Assembly: GCA_963746155.1 (NCBI GenBank)
Contig: CAVVAB010000001.1
Span: 1-64,000 of the forward strand
Reading direction: 5' to 3'
Source of the DNA: AC-32 sp963746155
GTDB taxonomy: Bacteria; Actinomycetota; Thermoleophilia; Gaiellales; Gaiellaceae
Length of the DNA stretch: 64,000 nucleotides
A model generated the notes under the pieces. The model did not search any database and was not told the DNA's origin. It saw only the letters and a list, made by a program, of their open reading frames with translations. This document shows, piece after piece, positions 49,402-59,020 of this stretch. Within the stretch, counting starts at the first letter, position 1; each line of letters begins with the position of its first letter. The translations under genes and the position numbers were made by a program.

Positions 49402-50543
49402 CGCAGCACCGGAGGCGGCTGCGCCTCCGAGAGCCCGAGCTTGGCGGCCAGGAACGGCGCGAGGTAGTGGCCGACGATCTTGGACGGAGGCCACCACAGC
49501 GCCTCGGTGTCGACGGTCGACCTCGCCGTTCCGGGCTCGCCGCGTAGGTACCGCGGGACCATGCCGGTCAGGAGCAGGCCCCTGAGCACGGGCTTGAACG
49601 GCTCCGGCTCGACGGGCGCGCCGGCCTGGGCTGCGATCTCGGCCGCCGCGGTGTCGGCCTGCTGGGTCGCGATCCCGCCCTGCTTGAGGGGGAACTGCGT
49701 GGCGTCGCCCGCCGCGTAGACGTCGACCTCCGAGCCGACGCGGCAGCGGTCGTCGGTCGGGATGAAGCCGTCGCGGTCGCACGGCAGCCCGGCCAGGCGT
49801 GGCCCTTCGAGCCTTGGCAGCGCGATGACGCGGTCGGCGTCGATCCCGTCGCCGGGCGCCGTCCGCACGACGCCGGCGTCGAAGTCGAGGGGAGTCGTCC
49901 GGAGGTGAACCGCGATCCCGCGCGCCTCGAGCAGCTCGCCGATCGCCTCGCTCGCTTCCCGGCCGAAGACGGCCAGCGGCTCCTCCTCCGGGGTGACCAG
50001 GGCGAGCTCGACGCCGCTCGTGCCGTGATCCATCAGGAACGAGCCCGTCAACAACGCCAGCTCGTAGAGCGGCAGGGGCCACGTGACGCCCGCCGGAAGA
50101 GCGAAGACGATGCGGTGCACGGCGCCGTCGAGCACCTCCTCGAGGACGCCCTTCAACGCGTCGTTGCTCTCTGGCCCCCCGAAGGTCAACGCGTTCGGCA
50201 GCGCCTCGCGCCCGCTCGCGCCGAGCGCCACGAGCAGCGCGTCATAGGGAACGTGCTCGCCGTCCTCGGTCTCGACGAACCGCTCTCCGGGATCGACTCC
50301 CGTGACGCGACCCGCGCGGAGAACGCCTCCGGCAGAGTCGACGAGCGGAGCCAGCGGGAACCGACGCGTCTCGCCGACCAGGAACGGATCCCCCACCGAG
50401 AGCGGCCGGTAGACGAAGTCCGGCTCGGGTGCGATCAGCTCGATCGAGATGCGGTCCTCGGCGAGCGCCCGCAGCGCGAGCGTGGCCTCCAGAGCGGCGA
50501 CGCCACCGCCGGCGATCACCACTCGTAGCGACTCGGACTTCAC
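49398..50543 (-). CDS. NAD(P)/FAD-dependent oxidoreductase (NDH-2/sulfide:quinone reductase-like)
   Basis: 381 residues. FAD-binding VVIAGGGVAALEATLALRAL at the start, then PDFVYRPLSVGDPFLVGETR, YDALLVALGASGREALPNAL, DRVIALPRLEGPRLAGLPCD and the second FAD motif VGSEVDVYAAGDATQFPLKQ. The YRPL and QADTAAAEIAAQAG patterns are typical of NDH-2/SQR-like enzymes, which pass electrons to quinones or other acceptors. The conserved redox Cys pair of SQR is not obvious. Intact; convergent with and overlapping the end of the membrane protein gene. Confidence 0.82.
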   Translation of the reverse strand: MKSESLRVVIAGGGVAALEATLALRALAEDRISIELIAPEPDFVYRPLSVGDPFLVGETRRFPLAPLVDSAGGVLRAGRVTGVDPGERFVETEDGEHVPYDALLVALGASGREALPNALTFGGPESNDALKGVLEEVLDGAVHRIVFALPAGVTWPLPLYELALLTGSFLMDHGTSGVELALVTPEEEPLAVFGREASEAIGELLEARGIAVHLRTTPLDFDAGVVRTAPGDGIDADRVIALPRLEGPRLAGLPCDRDGFIPTDDRCRVGSEVDVYAAGDATQFPLKQGGIATQQADTAAAEIAAQAGAPVEPEPFKPVLRGLLLTGMVPRYLRGEPGTARSTVDTEALWWPPSKIVGHYLAPFLAAKLGLSEAQPPPVLR

Positions 50544-50641
50544 GCGCGGCTCCTCTCGTCGACTGAGGAGAGCATCGATCCGCCTGCCTCGTCTGGCATC
50601 CGTGAACGCTCACCGAGCGCTCGCGGGAAAACACGGACTCG

Positions 50642-51607
50642 CTAACGCGCGCTCAGGACGTCGAGAAGCTGCGCCCGCGTGGCGTTGCCGCCGCTCAGGA
50701 TCAGCGCGACACGCTTGCCCTCGAGCTGCCCGCGCAGCTTCAGCGCTGCCGCGAGCGGCGATGCGCCCGCCGCCTCGACGAGGTTGCGCGTCATCTCGAT
50801 CATCAGCGCCTGCGCCTCGCGGATCTCGTCTTCGCTCACGAGCACGAACTCGTCCAGCGACTCCCACAGCATCCGCTGCGGCAGCTCGAAGGCCGTGCGC
50901 GTGGCGAGGCCCTCGGCAGACGTCTCCATCCGGTCCTCGACGAGCCGCCGCTCGCGCCAGGAGCGGTACGCGGCGGGCGCCGCCTCCGACTGGACGCCGA
51001 TGACCCTCACCGCCCGGTCGCCCGCCTTCGCGACGATGCACGACCCCGCCGCGCCGCTGCCGCCGCCGATCGGCACGATCACCACGTCCGTCTCGGGCTG
51101 CTCCTCGAGGATCTCCAGCGTGTGGGTCGCGACTCCGGCGATGAGGAGCGGCTCGTTCCCGGAGTGCGCGTAGCGATACCCGTGCTCGGCGGCGAGCTGC
51201 TCGCAGTGCTCGCGCGCCGCGTCGAAGTCGCGTCCGTGGAAGACGAGCTCGGCGCCGAGCCCGCGCATCGAGGCGACCTTGACCGGGTTCGCCTCCTCGG
51301 GGACGCAGATGGTCGCCTGCACGCCGAAGAGGCGGGCGGCGTACGCGATCGACTGGCCGTGGTTGCCCGTGGAGGCTGCGATCACGCCCTGCTCCCGCTC
51401 GTCCGCGCCGAGCTGCGAGACGAGGTTGATCCCGCCGCGCACCTTGAAGGCGCCCGTCGGCAGGTGGTTCTCGTGCTTGACGTAAACCTCGGCGCCGAGC
51501 AGCTCGTCCAGCACGGGGTAGCCGTACAGCGCGGTCGGGCGCAGATGCGGTTCGATGCGTCGCCTCGCCTCGATTACGTCGGCGAGCGTCGGCACCGTCC
51601 AGTCCAT
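50642..51607 (-). CDS. Threonine dehydratase/serine racemase-like PLP enzyme
   Basis: 321 residues. PLP Lys in HENHLPTGAFKVRGGINLVS, IAASTGNHGQSIAYAARLFG with the Asn-Gly-Gln loop, VVIVPIGGGSGAAGSCIVAK (phosphate-binding glycine loop), and LVEAAGASPLAAALKL near the end. These are fold-type II PLP motifs. With about 320 residues and no ACT domain it is like the biodegradative threonine ammonia-lyase or serine racemase. It follows fabI directly (stop next to start) on the same strand. Confidence 0.88.
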   Translation of the reverse strand: MDWTVPTLADVIEARRRIEPHLRPTALYGYPVLDELLGAEVYVKHENHLPTGAFKVRGGINLVSQLGADEREQGVIAASTGNHGQSIAYAARLFGVQATICVPEEANPVKVASMRGLGAELVFHGRDFDAAREHCEQLAAEHGYRYAHSGNEPLLIAGVATHTLEILEEQPETDVVIVPIGGGSGAAGSCIVAKAGDRAVRVIGVQSEAAPAAYRSWRERRLVEDRMETSAEGLATRTAFELPQRMLWESLDEFVLVSEDEIREAQALMIEMTRNLVEAAGASPLAAALKLRGQLEGKRVALILSGGNATRAQLLDVLSAR

Positions 51608-52388
51608 CTACATGCCCATCGCGTGGTACCCGGAGTCGACGTAGAGCGTCGTCCCGGTGACGTTGTGGGCGTCGTCGGAGAGCAGGTACGCAGCCGCCGC
51701 GCCCACGTCGTCTGCCTCGATCGGGCGGTGGAGCGGCGAGCGCTCCTCGACGATCGCCTCCATCGTCGGGAAGCCTGCGATCGAGCGCGCGGCCAGCGTG
51801 CGGACTGGCCCGGCCGAGACGGCGTTGACGCGGATGTTCTTCTGGCCGAGATCCCAGGCGAGGTAGCGCACGGACGAGTCCAGGGTGGCCTTGGCGACGC
51901 CCATCACGTTGTAGTGCGGCACGGCGCGCTCGCCGCCGAGGTACGTCATGGTCAGGATCGAGCCGCCCCCGCGCAGCCTCCATCAGGGGCTCGGCCAGCC
52001 GCGAGCAGGCGACGAGCGAGTACGCGGAGACGTCGAGCGCGAGCCAGAAGCGGTCGCGCGGCGTGTCGGTGAAGCGCCCCTCGAGATCCTCGGCGGCCGC
52101 GAACGCGACCGAGTGGACCAGGAGGTCGAGCCCGCCGTCGAAGGCCTCGCCGACCTCTCCGAAGACGCGCTCGAGATCCTCGTCGGAGCGGACGTCGCAG
52201 GCAGTTACGAGCGGCGAGCCGACCGACTCCGCCAGCTCGCGCACGTTCTTCTCGATGCGCTCGCCCTGGTAGGTGAACGCGAGCTGGGCGCCTCCCTCCG
52301 CAAGCCGGCTTGCGATCGCCCAGGCGATCGAGCGGCGGTTCGCCACTCCAAGGACGAGACCGCGCTTGCCGGCGAAGGGGCCTTCCAC
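51608..52388 (-). CDS. fabI: Enoyl-ACP reductase, one frameshift
   Basis: It starts at ATG 52388. GLVLGVANRRSIAWAIASRL is the NADH-binding variant glycine motif seen only in FabI. DLLVHSVAFAAAEDLEGRFT and FWLALDVSAYSLVACSRLAE follow. A frame change near 51965 links to GSILTMTYLGGERAVPHYNV with MGVAKATLDSSVRYLA, holding the catalytic Tyr and Lys (Y-x6-K spacing of FabI). It ends VTGTTLYVDSGYHAMG. It reduces the enoyl-ACP double bond in fatty acid synthesis. As this is often essential, the frameshift is likely an error. Confidence 0.9.
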
Positions 52389-52499
52389 AGCGCGCGAGTC
52401 TACGGGCCCGAGAACCTGGCGCGCAGCGCTCGCCGTTCAGGCGGCGGGCTCTGTTGCCGATACTTGGGCGGTCCTGCCGTTCCGATACCCTGAGAGTCC

Positions 52500-55400
52500 T
52501 TGCGCCGCCCACTAATCCTCGTTCTCTCGGCGGCGCTCGTCCTCGTCTCAGCCGCCTCCGCGACCGCTCAGCTGCGGCCGATCCGCCTGCCCCGCTCCGG
52601 CGACCGGACGCTGCCGCGGATGCGCCACGGCGTGATCCGCATCCCGGCCGGCCACGCCTCCGGGCGCGTGACCGTGCTCGTCGACCTGCGGCTCCCGCCG
52701 CTCGCGGCCGCCTACGGCCGCGGCCTGATCGCCTTCAACGCGCACCGCAAGCTCAATGCGAGGAGCTCGGCCTCGCGCGCCTATCTCTCCCGGCTGGCCC
52801 AGGCCCAAGCTCAGGCGGCCGCGCAGATCCGGCGCGCGATCCCGAAGGCGCGGATCACGAACCGCTACCGGGTCGTGCTGGACGGCTTCGCGCTGCGGCT
52901 CCCGTACCGCGCGCTGCCCAAGCTCGCCGCGCTCTCCGCGGTCCGGAAGGTCTACCCGAGCCTCGGCTACCACCTCGACACGAACAAGAGCCCGTCGGTG
53001 ATCCACGCCGACACGTTCTGGGCGACCACCGGCGGACGGGGCCAGGGCGTGAAGATCGGCGTCGTCGACGACGGCGTCGACCAGGCGAACGCGTTCTTCA
53101 GCCCGGCCGGGTTCTCGTATCCGGCGGGCTTCCCGAAGGGCCAGACGGCCTACACGACGCAGAAGGTGATCGTCGCGCGCGCCTTCCCCGGCCCGGGATC
53201 GGGCAAGCAGGGACGGCTGCCGTTCTTCGCCGCCGACTCGTTCCACGGCACGCACGTCGCCGGGATCGCGGCCGGAGTGGCCGGGACGCTCGCCCCCGCC
53301 GGCCCCGACCATCCGCAGGTGACCGGCCTCTCGGGGATCGCCCCGCGCGCGTGGATCGGCAACTACCGCGTCTTCAACGCGCCGACGCTCACCGGCGGGC
53401 TCGACGCGTTCACCCCGCAGATCGTGCAGGCGTTCGAGTCGGCCGTGAACGACGGGATGGACGTGATCAACTTCTCCGGCGGCGGGCCCGAGGCGAATCC
53501 CTCCAGCGACGCGCTGATCGAGGCGACGGACAACGTCGCCGCCGCGGGCGTCGTCCCCGTGATCGCGGCGGGGAACGACCGCGACGAGTTCGGGCTCGGC
53601 TCGGTCGGCTCGCCGAGCAACGCGCCCGATGCGATCTCGGTCGCGGCGACCTCGAACCTCCACGTCTTCGGGCCCGAGATGACGGTCACCGGAGCCGGCG
53701 CGCCGGCGAGCCTCCAGCACATTCCGTTCTCGTTCAACCAGGAGGTCCCGCCGACGTGGCTCGGCGACCAGCAGCTCGTCGACATCGGAACGATCGTCGG
53801 GACGAACCTCCAGCCGGTCGAGCGCCACCTGTGCGCGCCTCCCGGCTTCGACCCGAACGACGACACGCGCTCGACGCTCGCTCCCGGGGCGATCACGGGC
53901 AAGATCGCGCTCGTCTCGCGCGGCGGCTGCACGTTCGACTCGAAGGCGGAGCGCGTCCGACGCGCGGGCGGCAGCGGGATGATCCTCGTCGACAACCGCT
54001 CCGGCGAGGCGAACTTCATCCCGTTCCAGCTCTCCGTGCGAAGCGGGATGATCGCCGACCTCGACGGAGCCAACCTGCGCGCGTTCATGGGCGCACACGG
54101 CGGGACGACGACGTTCCACGTCTCCTCCGACCAGGCCTTTCACGAGATCCAGACCGGGCGCAGCGGGGTCATCACCAGCTTCTCGTCGGGCGGGCCGACG
54201 AACTACGACCACCGGCTGAAGCCCGACCTCGCCGCGCCGGGCGGCCAGATCCTCTCCTCCACGGTCACGAAGTCGATCGGCGAGCCGTTCGCCGTCTTCG
54301 ACGGGACGAGCATGGCGACCCCGCACGTCGCGGGCGCCGCCGCGCTGCTGCTCCAGCAGCATCCGGGCTGGAACCCGCGGCAGGTCAAGTCGGCGCTGAT
54401 GTCCTCGGCCGGTCCCGCGTGGGGCGACACGGCTCGCACGCAGGAGGCGTCGGTGCTGCTCGAGGGCGGCGGGCTCGTCAACGTCGCCGCGGCCGACGAC
54501 CCGAAGCTCTTCACGGATCCCGACCTCGCTCTCGTACGGGTTCCTCGACACGACGAGCGGCAACGCGCGCAAGGCCCTGCTGCTCTCGCTCAGCGACGCG
54601 GGCGGCGGCTCCGGGACGTGGTCGGTCTCGCTCGACGCCCAGGCCGCGAGCTCGGGCGCCTCGGTCGCTCCGGGCGCCTCGCTCGTCACCGTCGCTCCGG
54701 GCGGGACCGTCGACGTGCCGATCGTCGCCTCGGCGACGCAGGGCTCCCCGAGCGGCGACGACTACGGGTTCGTCGTCCTCCAGCGCGGCGCCGACCGCGT
54801 TCGCGTTCCCTACTACTTCCGCGTGACCCTGCCGCAGATAGGCCGCGCGCCGCGGGTCGAGATCAAGCGCGACCAGATCGACGACACGAGCAAGGGCACG
54901 AACTTCGTCAACGCCTACCGCTATCCGGCCGATCCGTTCGGGCCGCCGTCCGACTACACCGGCCCGGGGATGCACGAGGACGGCGCCGAGCACGTCTACA
55001 CCGTCCACGTCAACGGCCACGCGGCGAACGTGGGCGCGGCCGTGGTCGCGAGCGGCCTCGGCGCGCTGGTCGAGCCGTGGTTCCTGGGCTCGCTGAACGA
55101 GGACGACGTCCAGGGCTACCCGGGGACGCCGCTCAACGTGAACGGGCTCACGTTCGAGTACGAGTTCGACAACGGCGCCACGGGGGTCGCCTTCCCGCCC
55201 GAGGGCCGCTACTTCGTCGCCGTCGACTCCCGCGCCGACCCGTTCACCGACGAGCCGCTGCGCGGGCCGTACCTGCTCCACTTCTGGCGCAACGACGTCA
55301 CGCCGCCGAAGCTCCACTTCCTGACCGGGCGCGTGACCGCCGGCCGGCCGGTGCTCGCCGCGGTCGTCACCGACCGAGGATCCGGGGTCGACCCGCTGTC

Positions 55401-55905
55401 GCTCGTGATCGGCTACAAGGGCATCCTGATGCTCGCCGCGCTGTACGACCCCTCGACGGGGCTCGTCGTGTGGCTGCTCGACGGCGCGCCGAAGATCGGC
55501 GTCGGCAAGACGCGCATGGTCGCGATCGGCTCCGACTACCAGGAGTCGAAGAACGTCGACCAGGCGGGCGAGAACATCCTTCCGAACACCGCCTTCCGCC
55601 AGTTCAAGATCCGCGGCGTGGCCGGGCCGACGCTGACCTGGCTCCTTCCGAAGCGGAAGGCCTGCGTGGCGAAGTCGGAGACGCTCGTCGTCAGCGCCGG
55701 ATCGAACCGGAAGATCCGCTCGGTGACGTTCCTCGACGGCGGCCACCGCATCTCGCGCGAGCCCGGCTCGACCTCCGGGGTCTACGCGACGACCTGGAAG
55801 ACGGGCAAGGCCCATCGCGGCCGCCACGTGCTGCTCGCGGTCGTGAAGGACCGCCGCGGAGCGCGCGCCGAGGCGCGACGGATCGTCCGCGTGTGCCGCA
55901 GGTAG
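52500..55905 (+). CDS. Secreted subtilisin-like serine protease (S8) with PA domain, one frameshift
   Basis: About 1,135 residues from TTG 52500. Signal peptide RRPLILVLSAALVLVSAASA. An inhibitor-I9-like region precedes the catalytic domain: Asp in KIGVVDDGVDQAN (about residue 190), His in SFHGTHVAGIAAGVAG (about 251), Ser in FDGTSMATPHVAGAAALLL (about 604). A PA domain (KIALVSRGGCTFDSKAERVR) is inserted between His and Ser. After a frame change near 54535 come beta-sandwich domains (VSLDAQAASSGASVAPGASL) to 55905. Similar multidomain subtilases degrade extracellular protein. The start overlaps nothing; the following SDR gene overlaps its end by 13 bp. Confidence 0.85.
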
Positions 55906-56655
55906 CGGTCGTCACCGGCGGCTCGAGCGGCATCGGCGCGGCGATCGCCCGGAGCCTGGCCGGCCGGGGCTGGCACTGCGTCCTGGTGGCGCGCAGCGAG
56001 GAGCGCCTGCGCCCGCTGGCCGAGGACGCTCGGCGCCGAGTGGGAGACGTGCGACGTCGGCGACCGCGAGGCGGTCGAGCGGACGGCCGCCGCGATCCGC
56101 GAGCGCCACCCCGAGATCGCGCTGCTCGTCAACAACGCGGGCATCCCCGGGCGCGGCGGCTTCCTGCGCGCGAGCGACGAGCTGATCGAGGAGGTGACGC
56201 GGACGAACTACCTCGGCGGGGTCTGGTGCACGCGGGCCTTCCTGCCCGCGCTCGAGGCGGCCGCGCCTTCGGACCTCGTCAACGTGGTCTCGGTCGCAGG
56301 CACGGTCTCGACCGGCGCGGGCGGCCCGTACTCGGCGTCGAAGCACGCGCAGCTCGCGTTCTCGCGCGCGATCCGGGCCGAGCTCCGGCCGCGCGGGATC
56401 CGCGTCCACACCGTCCTGCCCGGGTTCGTCGAGACACCGGGCTTCCCGCAGCGGAAGCGCTTCTCGAGCCGGCTCTGGCGGTCGCTCGTGATCGAGCCGG
56501 AGGAGGTCGCGGAGCGCGTGGTGGCAGCGGTCGAGCGCGATCGCGGCGAGGTCTTCGTCCCGCGCCTCTACCGGATCGCGCCGTTCGCCCAGGTGCTGGC
56601 GCCGGGGCTGGTCGCGCGCGCAGGCAAGCGGGGTGTGCGCCCGGCCGGCGACTAG
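55893..56655 (+). CDS. Short-chain dehydrogenase/reductase, one frameshift
   Basis: It starts at GTG 55893. The cofactor motif is VAVVTGGSSGIGAAIARSLA; after a frame change near 56035 come LLVNNAGIPGRGGFLRASDE (NNAG), LVNVVSVAGTVSTGAGG (Ser) and PYSASKHAQLAFSRAIRAEL (YxxxK). The C-terminus PEEVAERVVAAVERDRGEVF suggests the SDR type with membrane-associated tails (VPRLYRIAPFAQVLAPGL). Substrate unknown. About 255 residues, normal for classical SDRs. Confidence 0.82.
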
Positions 56656-56664
56656 AATCGCGGC

Positions 56665-57081
56665 ATGGCGGGGTCGCTGAACGCCGAGGACGTGGCACGC
56701 GTGGCGGAGTTTCGGGCCGCGCTGCGCCGGTTCCTGCGCACGACCGAGCGGAACGCCCAGGCCGCAGGCCTGACCCCGCAGCGCTACCTGCTCCTGCTGA
56801 TGATCAAGGGCGCACCCGATCTGAGCGAGCAGTCGACCGTGACCGAGCTCTCCGAGCGCCTCCAGCTCGCGCAGAGCACCGTCACCGAGCTCGTCAGCCG
56901 GGCCGAGGAGAGCGGGCTCATCGAGCGCGAGCGCTCGGCCGCCGACGGCCGGATCGCGCACCTCCGCCTCTCCGCCGAAGGCGAGCGGCGCCTGGCCCAG
57001 GCGTTCACGAGCAACGCAATCCAGCGCACGGCGCTCGAGCAGGCGTTCGAGCACCTTCGCGGGCCCGTCCTCGCCGCCTAG
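56665..57081 (+). CDS. MarR-family transcriptional regulator
   Basis: 138 residues from ATG 56665. Helical start AEFRAALRRFLRTTERNAQA, then the winged helix: LTPQRYLLLLMIKGAPDLSE, STVTELSERLQLAQSTVTEL, VSRAEESGLIERERSAADGR with the wing Asp-x-Arg, and IAHLRLSAEGERRLAQAFTS. It lies 10 bp after the SDR gene and 3 bp before the thioredoxin-fold gene, so the three are probably one operon. Ligand unknown. Confidence 0.88.
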   Translation: MAGSLNAEDVARVAEFRAALRRFLRTTERNAQAAGLTPQRYLLLLMIKGAPDLSEQSTVTELSERLQLAQSTVTELVSRAEESGLIERERSAADGRIAHLRLSAEGERRLAQAFTSNAIQRTALEQAFEHLRGPVLAA

Positions 57082-57084
57082 CCG

Positions 57085-57909
57085 TTGAAGATCGAGTTCC
57101 TGTTCTGGCGAGGCTGCCCGTCGCACCCCGAGGCGCGGGAGCTGCTGGCCGACGTGCTCGCGGCCCGCGGGATCGACGCCGAGGTCGACGAGCACGAGGT
57201 GACGACGCAGGAGGAGGCGGAGCGGCTCGCGTTCCCCGGCTCGCCGACGATCCGCGTGGACGGCCGCGACGTCGACCCGGCCGGCGCCGGCGCCCGACCC
57301 GCGCTGACCTGCCGCATCTACCATCTTCCCGACGGGCGAGTCTCGCCCGTTCCGACCCGCGAGCAACTCGAGGAGGCACTGATGACGCTGGCGCTCGGTA
57401 CCGAGGCACCGCAGTTCGACCTGCCCGGCGTGGACGGGCAGAACCACTCGCTCGACTCGTACGCCGACGCGAAGGCGCTCGTCCTCGTCCAGTCGTGCAA
57501 TCACTGCCCGTACGTGCAGGCCTGGGAGGGCCGGCTCATCGCGATCGCGAGCGACTACGCCGATCGCGGCGTCAAGGTTGTCGCCGTCAGCTCGAACGAT
57601 GTCGAGAGCCATCCCGAGGACTCGTTCGACGAGATGAAGGCCCGCTCGGCGGCGCGCGGGTTCACGTTCGACTACCTCTACGACGAGCCGCAGGCCTTCG
57701 CCCGCGCGCTCGGGGCCGAGCGGACGCCCGAGGTCTTCCTCTTCGACGGCGAGCGCAGGCTCGTCTACCACGGCGCGATCGACGACAACCGCGACGAGAC
57801 CGCGGCCCAGCAGCACTACCTCCGCGACGCGCTCGACGCGGTGCTGTCGGGCCAGGAGCCCGCAGTCCGCGAGACGCCGGCCCAGGGCTGCTCGCTCAAG
57901 TGGAAGTAG
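57085..57909 (+). CDS. Thioredoxin-fold fusion: DsbA/glutaredoxin-like N-domain plus redoxin C-domain
   Basis: 274 residues from TTG 57085. Residues 1-98 (KIEFLFWRGCPSHPEARELL, FPGSPTIRVDGRDVDPAGAG) form a thioredoxin-like domain with a single Cys at the usual N-terminal site (WRGCPSH). Residues 99-274 form an AhpC/TSA-like redoxin: LGTEAPQFDLPGVDGQNHSL, LVLVQSCNHCPYVQAWEGRL with CxxC, VVAVSSNDVESHPEDSFDEM, TPEVFLFDGERRLVYHGAID. ATG at residue 99 has its own GAGGAGG site, so two proteins (or a fusion made by one indel) are possible. Confidence 0.7.
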   Translation: MKIEFLFWRGCPSHPEARELLADVLAARGIDAEVDEHEVTTQEEAERLAFPGSPTIRVDGRDVDPAGAGARPALTCRIYHLPDGRVSPVPTREQLEEALMTLALGTEAPQFDLPGVDGQNHSLDSYADAKALVLVQSCNHCPYVQAWEGRLIAIASDYADRGVKVVAVSSNDVESHPEDSFDEMKARSAARGFTFDYLYDEPQAFARALGAERTPEVFLFDGERRLVYHGAIDDNRDETAAQQHYLRDALDAVLSGQEPAVRETPAQGCSLKWK

Positions 57910-57919
57910 ACGGCCGGAC

Positions 57920-59020
57920 CTAGCGCGGGAGCAGCGTCACGAGGGCACGGCTCTGGGTCGGCTGCGCAGGCCCGTTTCGCGTGGTCACGACCACGGACGC
58001 ACGCAGAGGACCGGCGCCGAGAAGCCGCCGCCCAACGCCGGTCAGAACCACACGCGCGTGCCCGCGCGCACCGGCCCTGATCCCGAATCGGGCGCGCCCG
58101 ATCGACGCGCGCTCGCGAGACACAGGCCGTAGCACCACACTTCCGTAGCACTGGCTCATGCCCGGACAGGCGAGGAGGACGGCCACGGCGCCTCCCGCAG
58201 ACGTGCTCGTGCCGCGCACGACCGCTCGCGGAGCGGCGCAGTAGATCCGCCACGCGTCGAGGTCAAGATGCTTCCTCATCGACGAGAGCCCGAGCCTCGT
58301 CGCCACGGGACAGAAGCGCCTTGGAGCGCGCGCGTATTCCGTGTGGAAGACGGCCTTGCCGGCCGCGACGAACGGTCGCAGGGAGTCGCACTCCCGGTAC
58401 TGGTAGCACTGCTCGTCGATCGCGAAGTCGAAGCTCGGAAGCAGTGCCTTGACCTGCTCGAGGTCGTTCTTCAGCCCGGCGGACATGCCCGCCTTGTGTA
58501 CCTCGCTCGCCAGGAACCGGTTGTACCGCAGCTGGTCGGCCGCCGTCAGTGGAAAGCCGGTGTCGTTCGACCAGCCGTCCACCTCGTCGAGTTCCACCCC
58601 GTCGAATCCCTTCGCCCTGCACATGTGGATGCGTGCGCGCATGATCGGCCCGAGCACGTCGAGGCGGCGAATGTCGAGCCAGCGCTCCCCCGCCCATGGC
58701 CGGTCGGCCTTGCCGAGCACGGACGCAGGAAACCTCGACGCATCGGGCCGGTACGACTCGTACGCTCCGGCGTCGATGTAGCAGACGGCCTTCCGCCCGC
58801 GCGCGTGCAGACGCCGCACGACCGCTGTGGAATTGTCGAAGCCGTCGATGTCGTAGACCTTCGCCGGCACCCGCAGGTCGACCGGCACCGTGAGCTGCCA
58901 CTGCCACGTCGTTCCTGGATGCGGCGTCCAGCGAGTCGGGGCGCGTGTGGCCGCCGCCGACGCGACAAGCGAGACGAGGAGAGCGAGGGCAACGCCAGCG
59001 AGACGCGTCGGCGTTGTCAG
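57920..59020 (-). CDS. GH114-type glycoside hydrolase (endo-alpha-1,4-polygalactosaminidase-like), secreted
   Basis: About 367 codons. Only a non-standard CTG start at 59020 fits the frame; it overlaps the stop of the epimerase gene. Signal-like LAGVALALLVSLVASAAA, then WTPHPGTTWQWQLTVPVDLR, KVYDIDGFDNSTAVVRRLHA, GRKAVCYIDAGAYESYRPDA, ERWLDIRRLDVLGPIMRARI, GFDGVELDEVDGWSNDTGFP, MSAGLKNDLEQVKALLPSFD. This is the GH114/TIM-barrel pattern, with the acidic residues in ELDEVDG likely catalytic. The hydrolase part of Pel protein PelA cleaves GalN-type polymers with a related fold, so here it may process the product of the PelFG gene. Confidence 0.78.
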   Translation of the reverse strand: MTTPTRLAGVALALLVSLVASAAATRAPTRWTPHPGTTWQWQLTVPVDLRVPAKVYDIDGFDNSTAVVRRLHARGRKAVCYIDAGAYESYRPDASRFPASVLGKADRPWAGERWLDIRRLDVLGPIMRARIHMCRAKGFDGVELDEVDGWSNDTGFPLTAADQLRYNRFLASEVHKAGMSAGLKNDLEQVKALLPSFDFAIDEQCYQYRECDSLRPFVAAGKAVFHTEYARAPRRFCPVATRLGLSSMRKHLDLDAWRIYCAAPRAVVRGTSTSAGGAVAVLLACPGMSQCYGSVVLRPVSRERASIGRARFGIRAGARGHARVVLTGVGRRLLGAGPLRASVVVTTRNGPAQPTQSRALVTLLPR

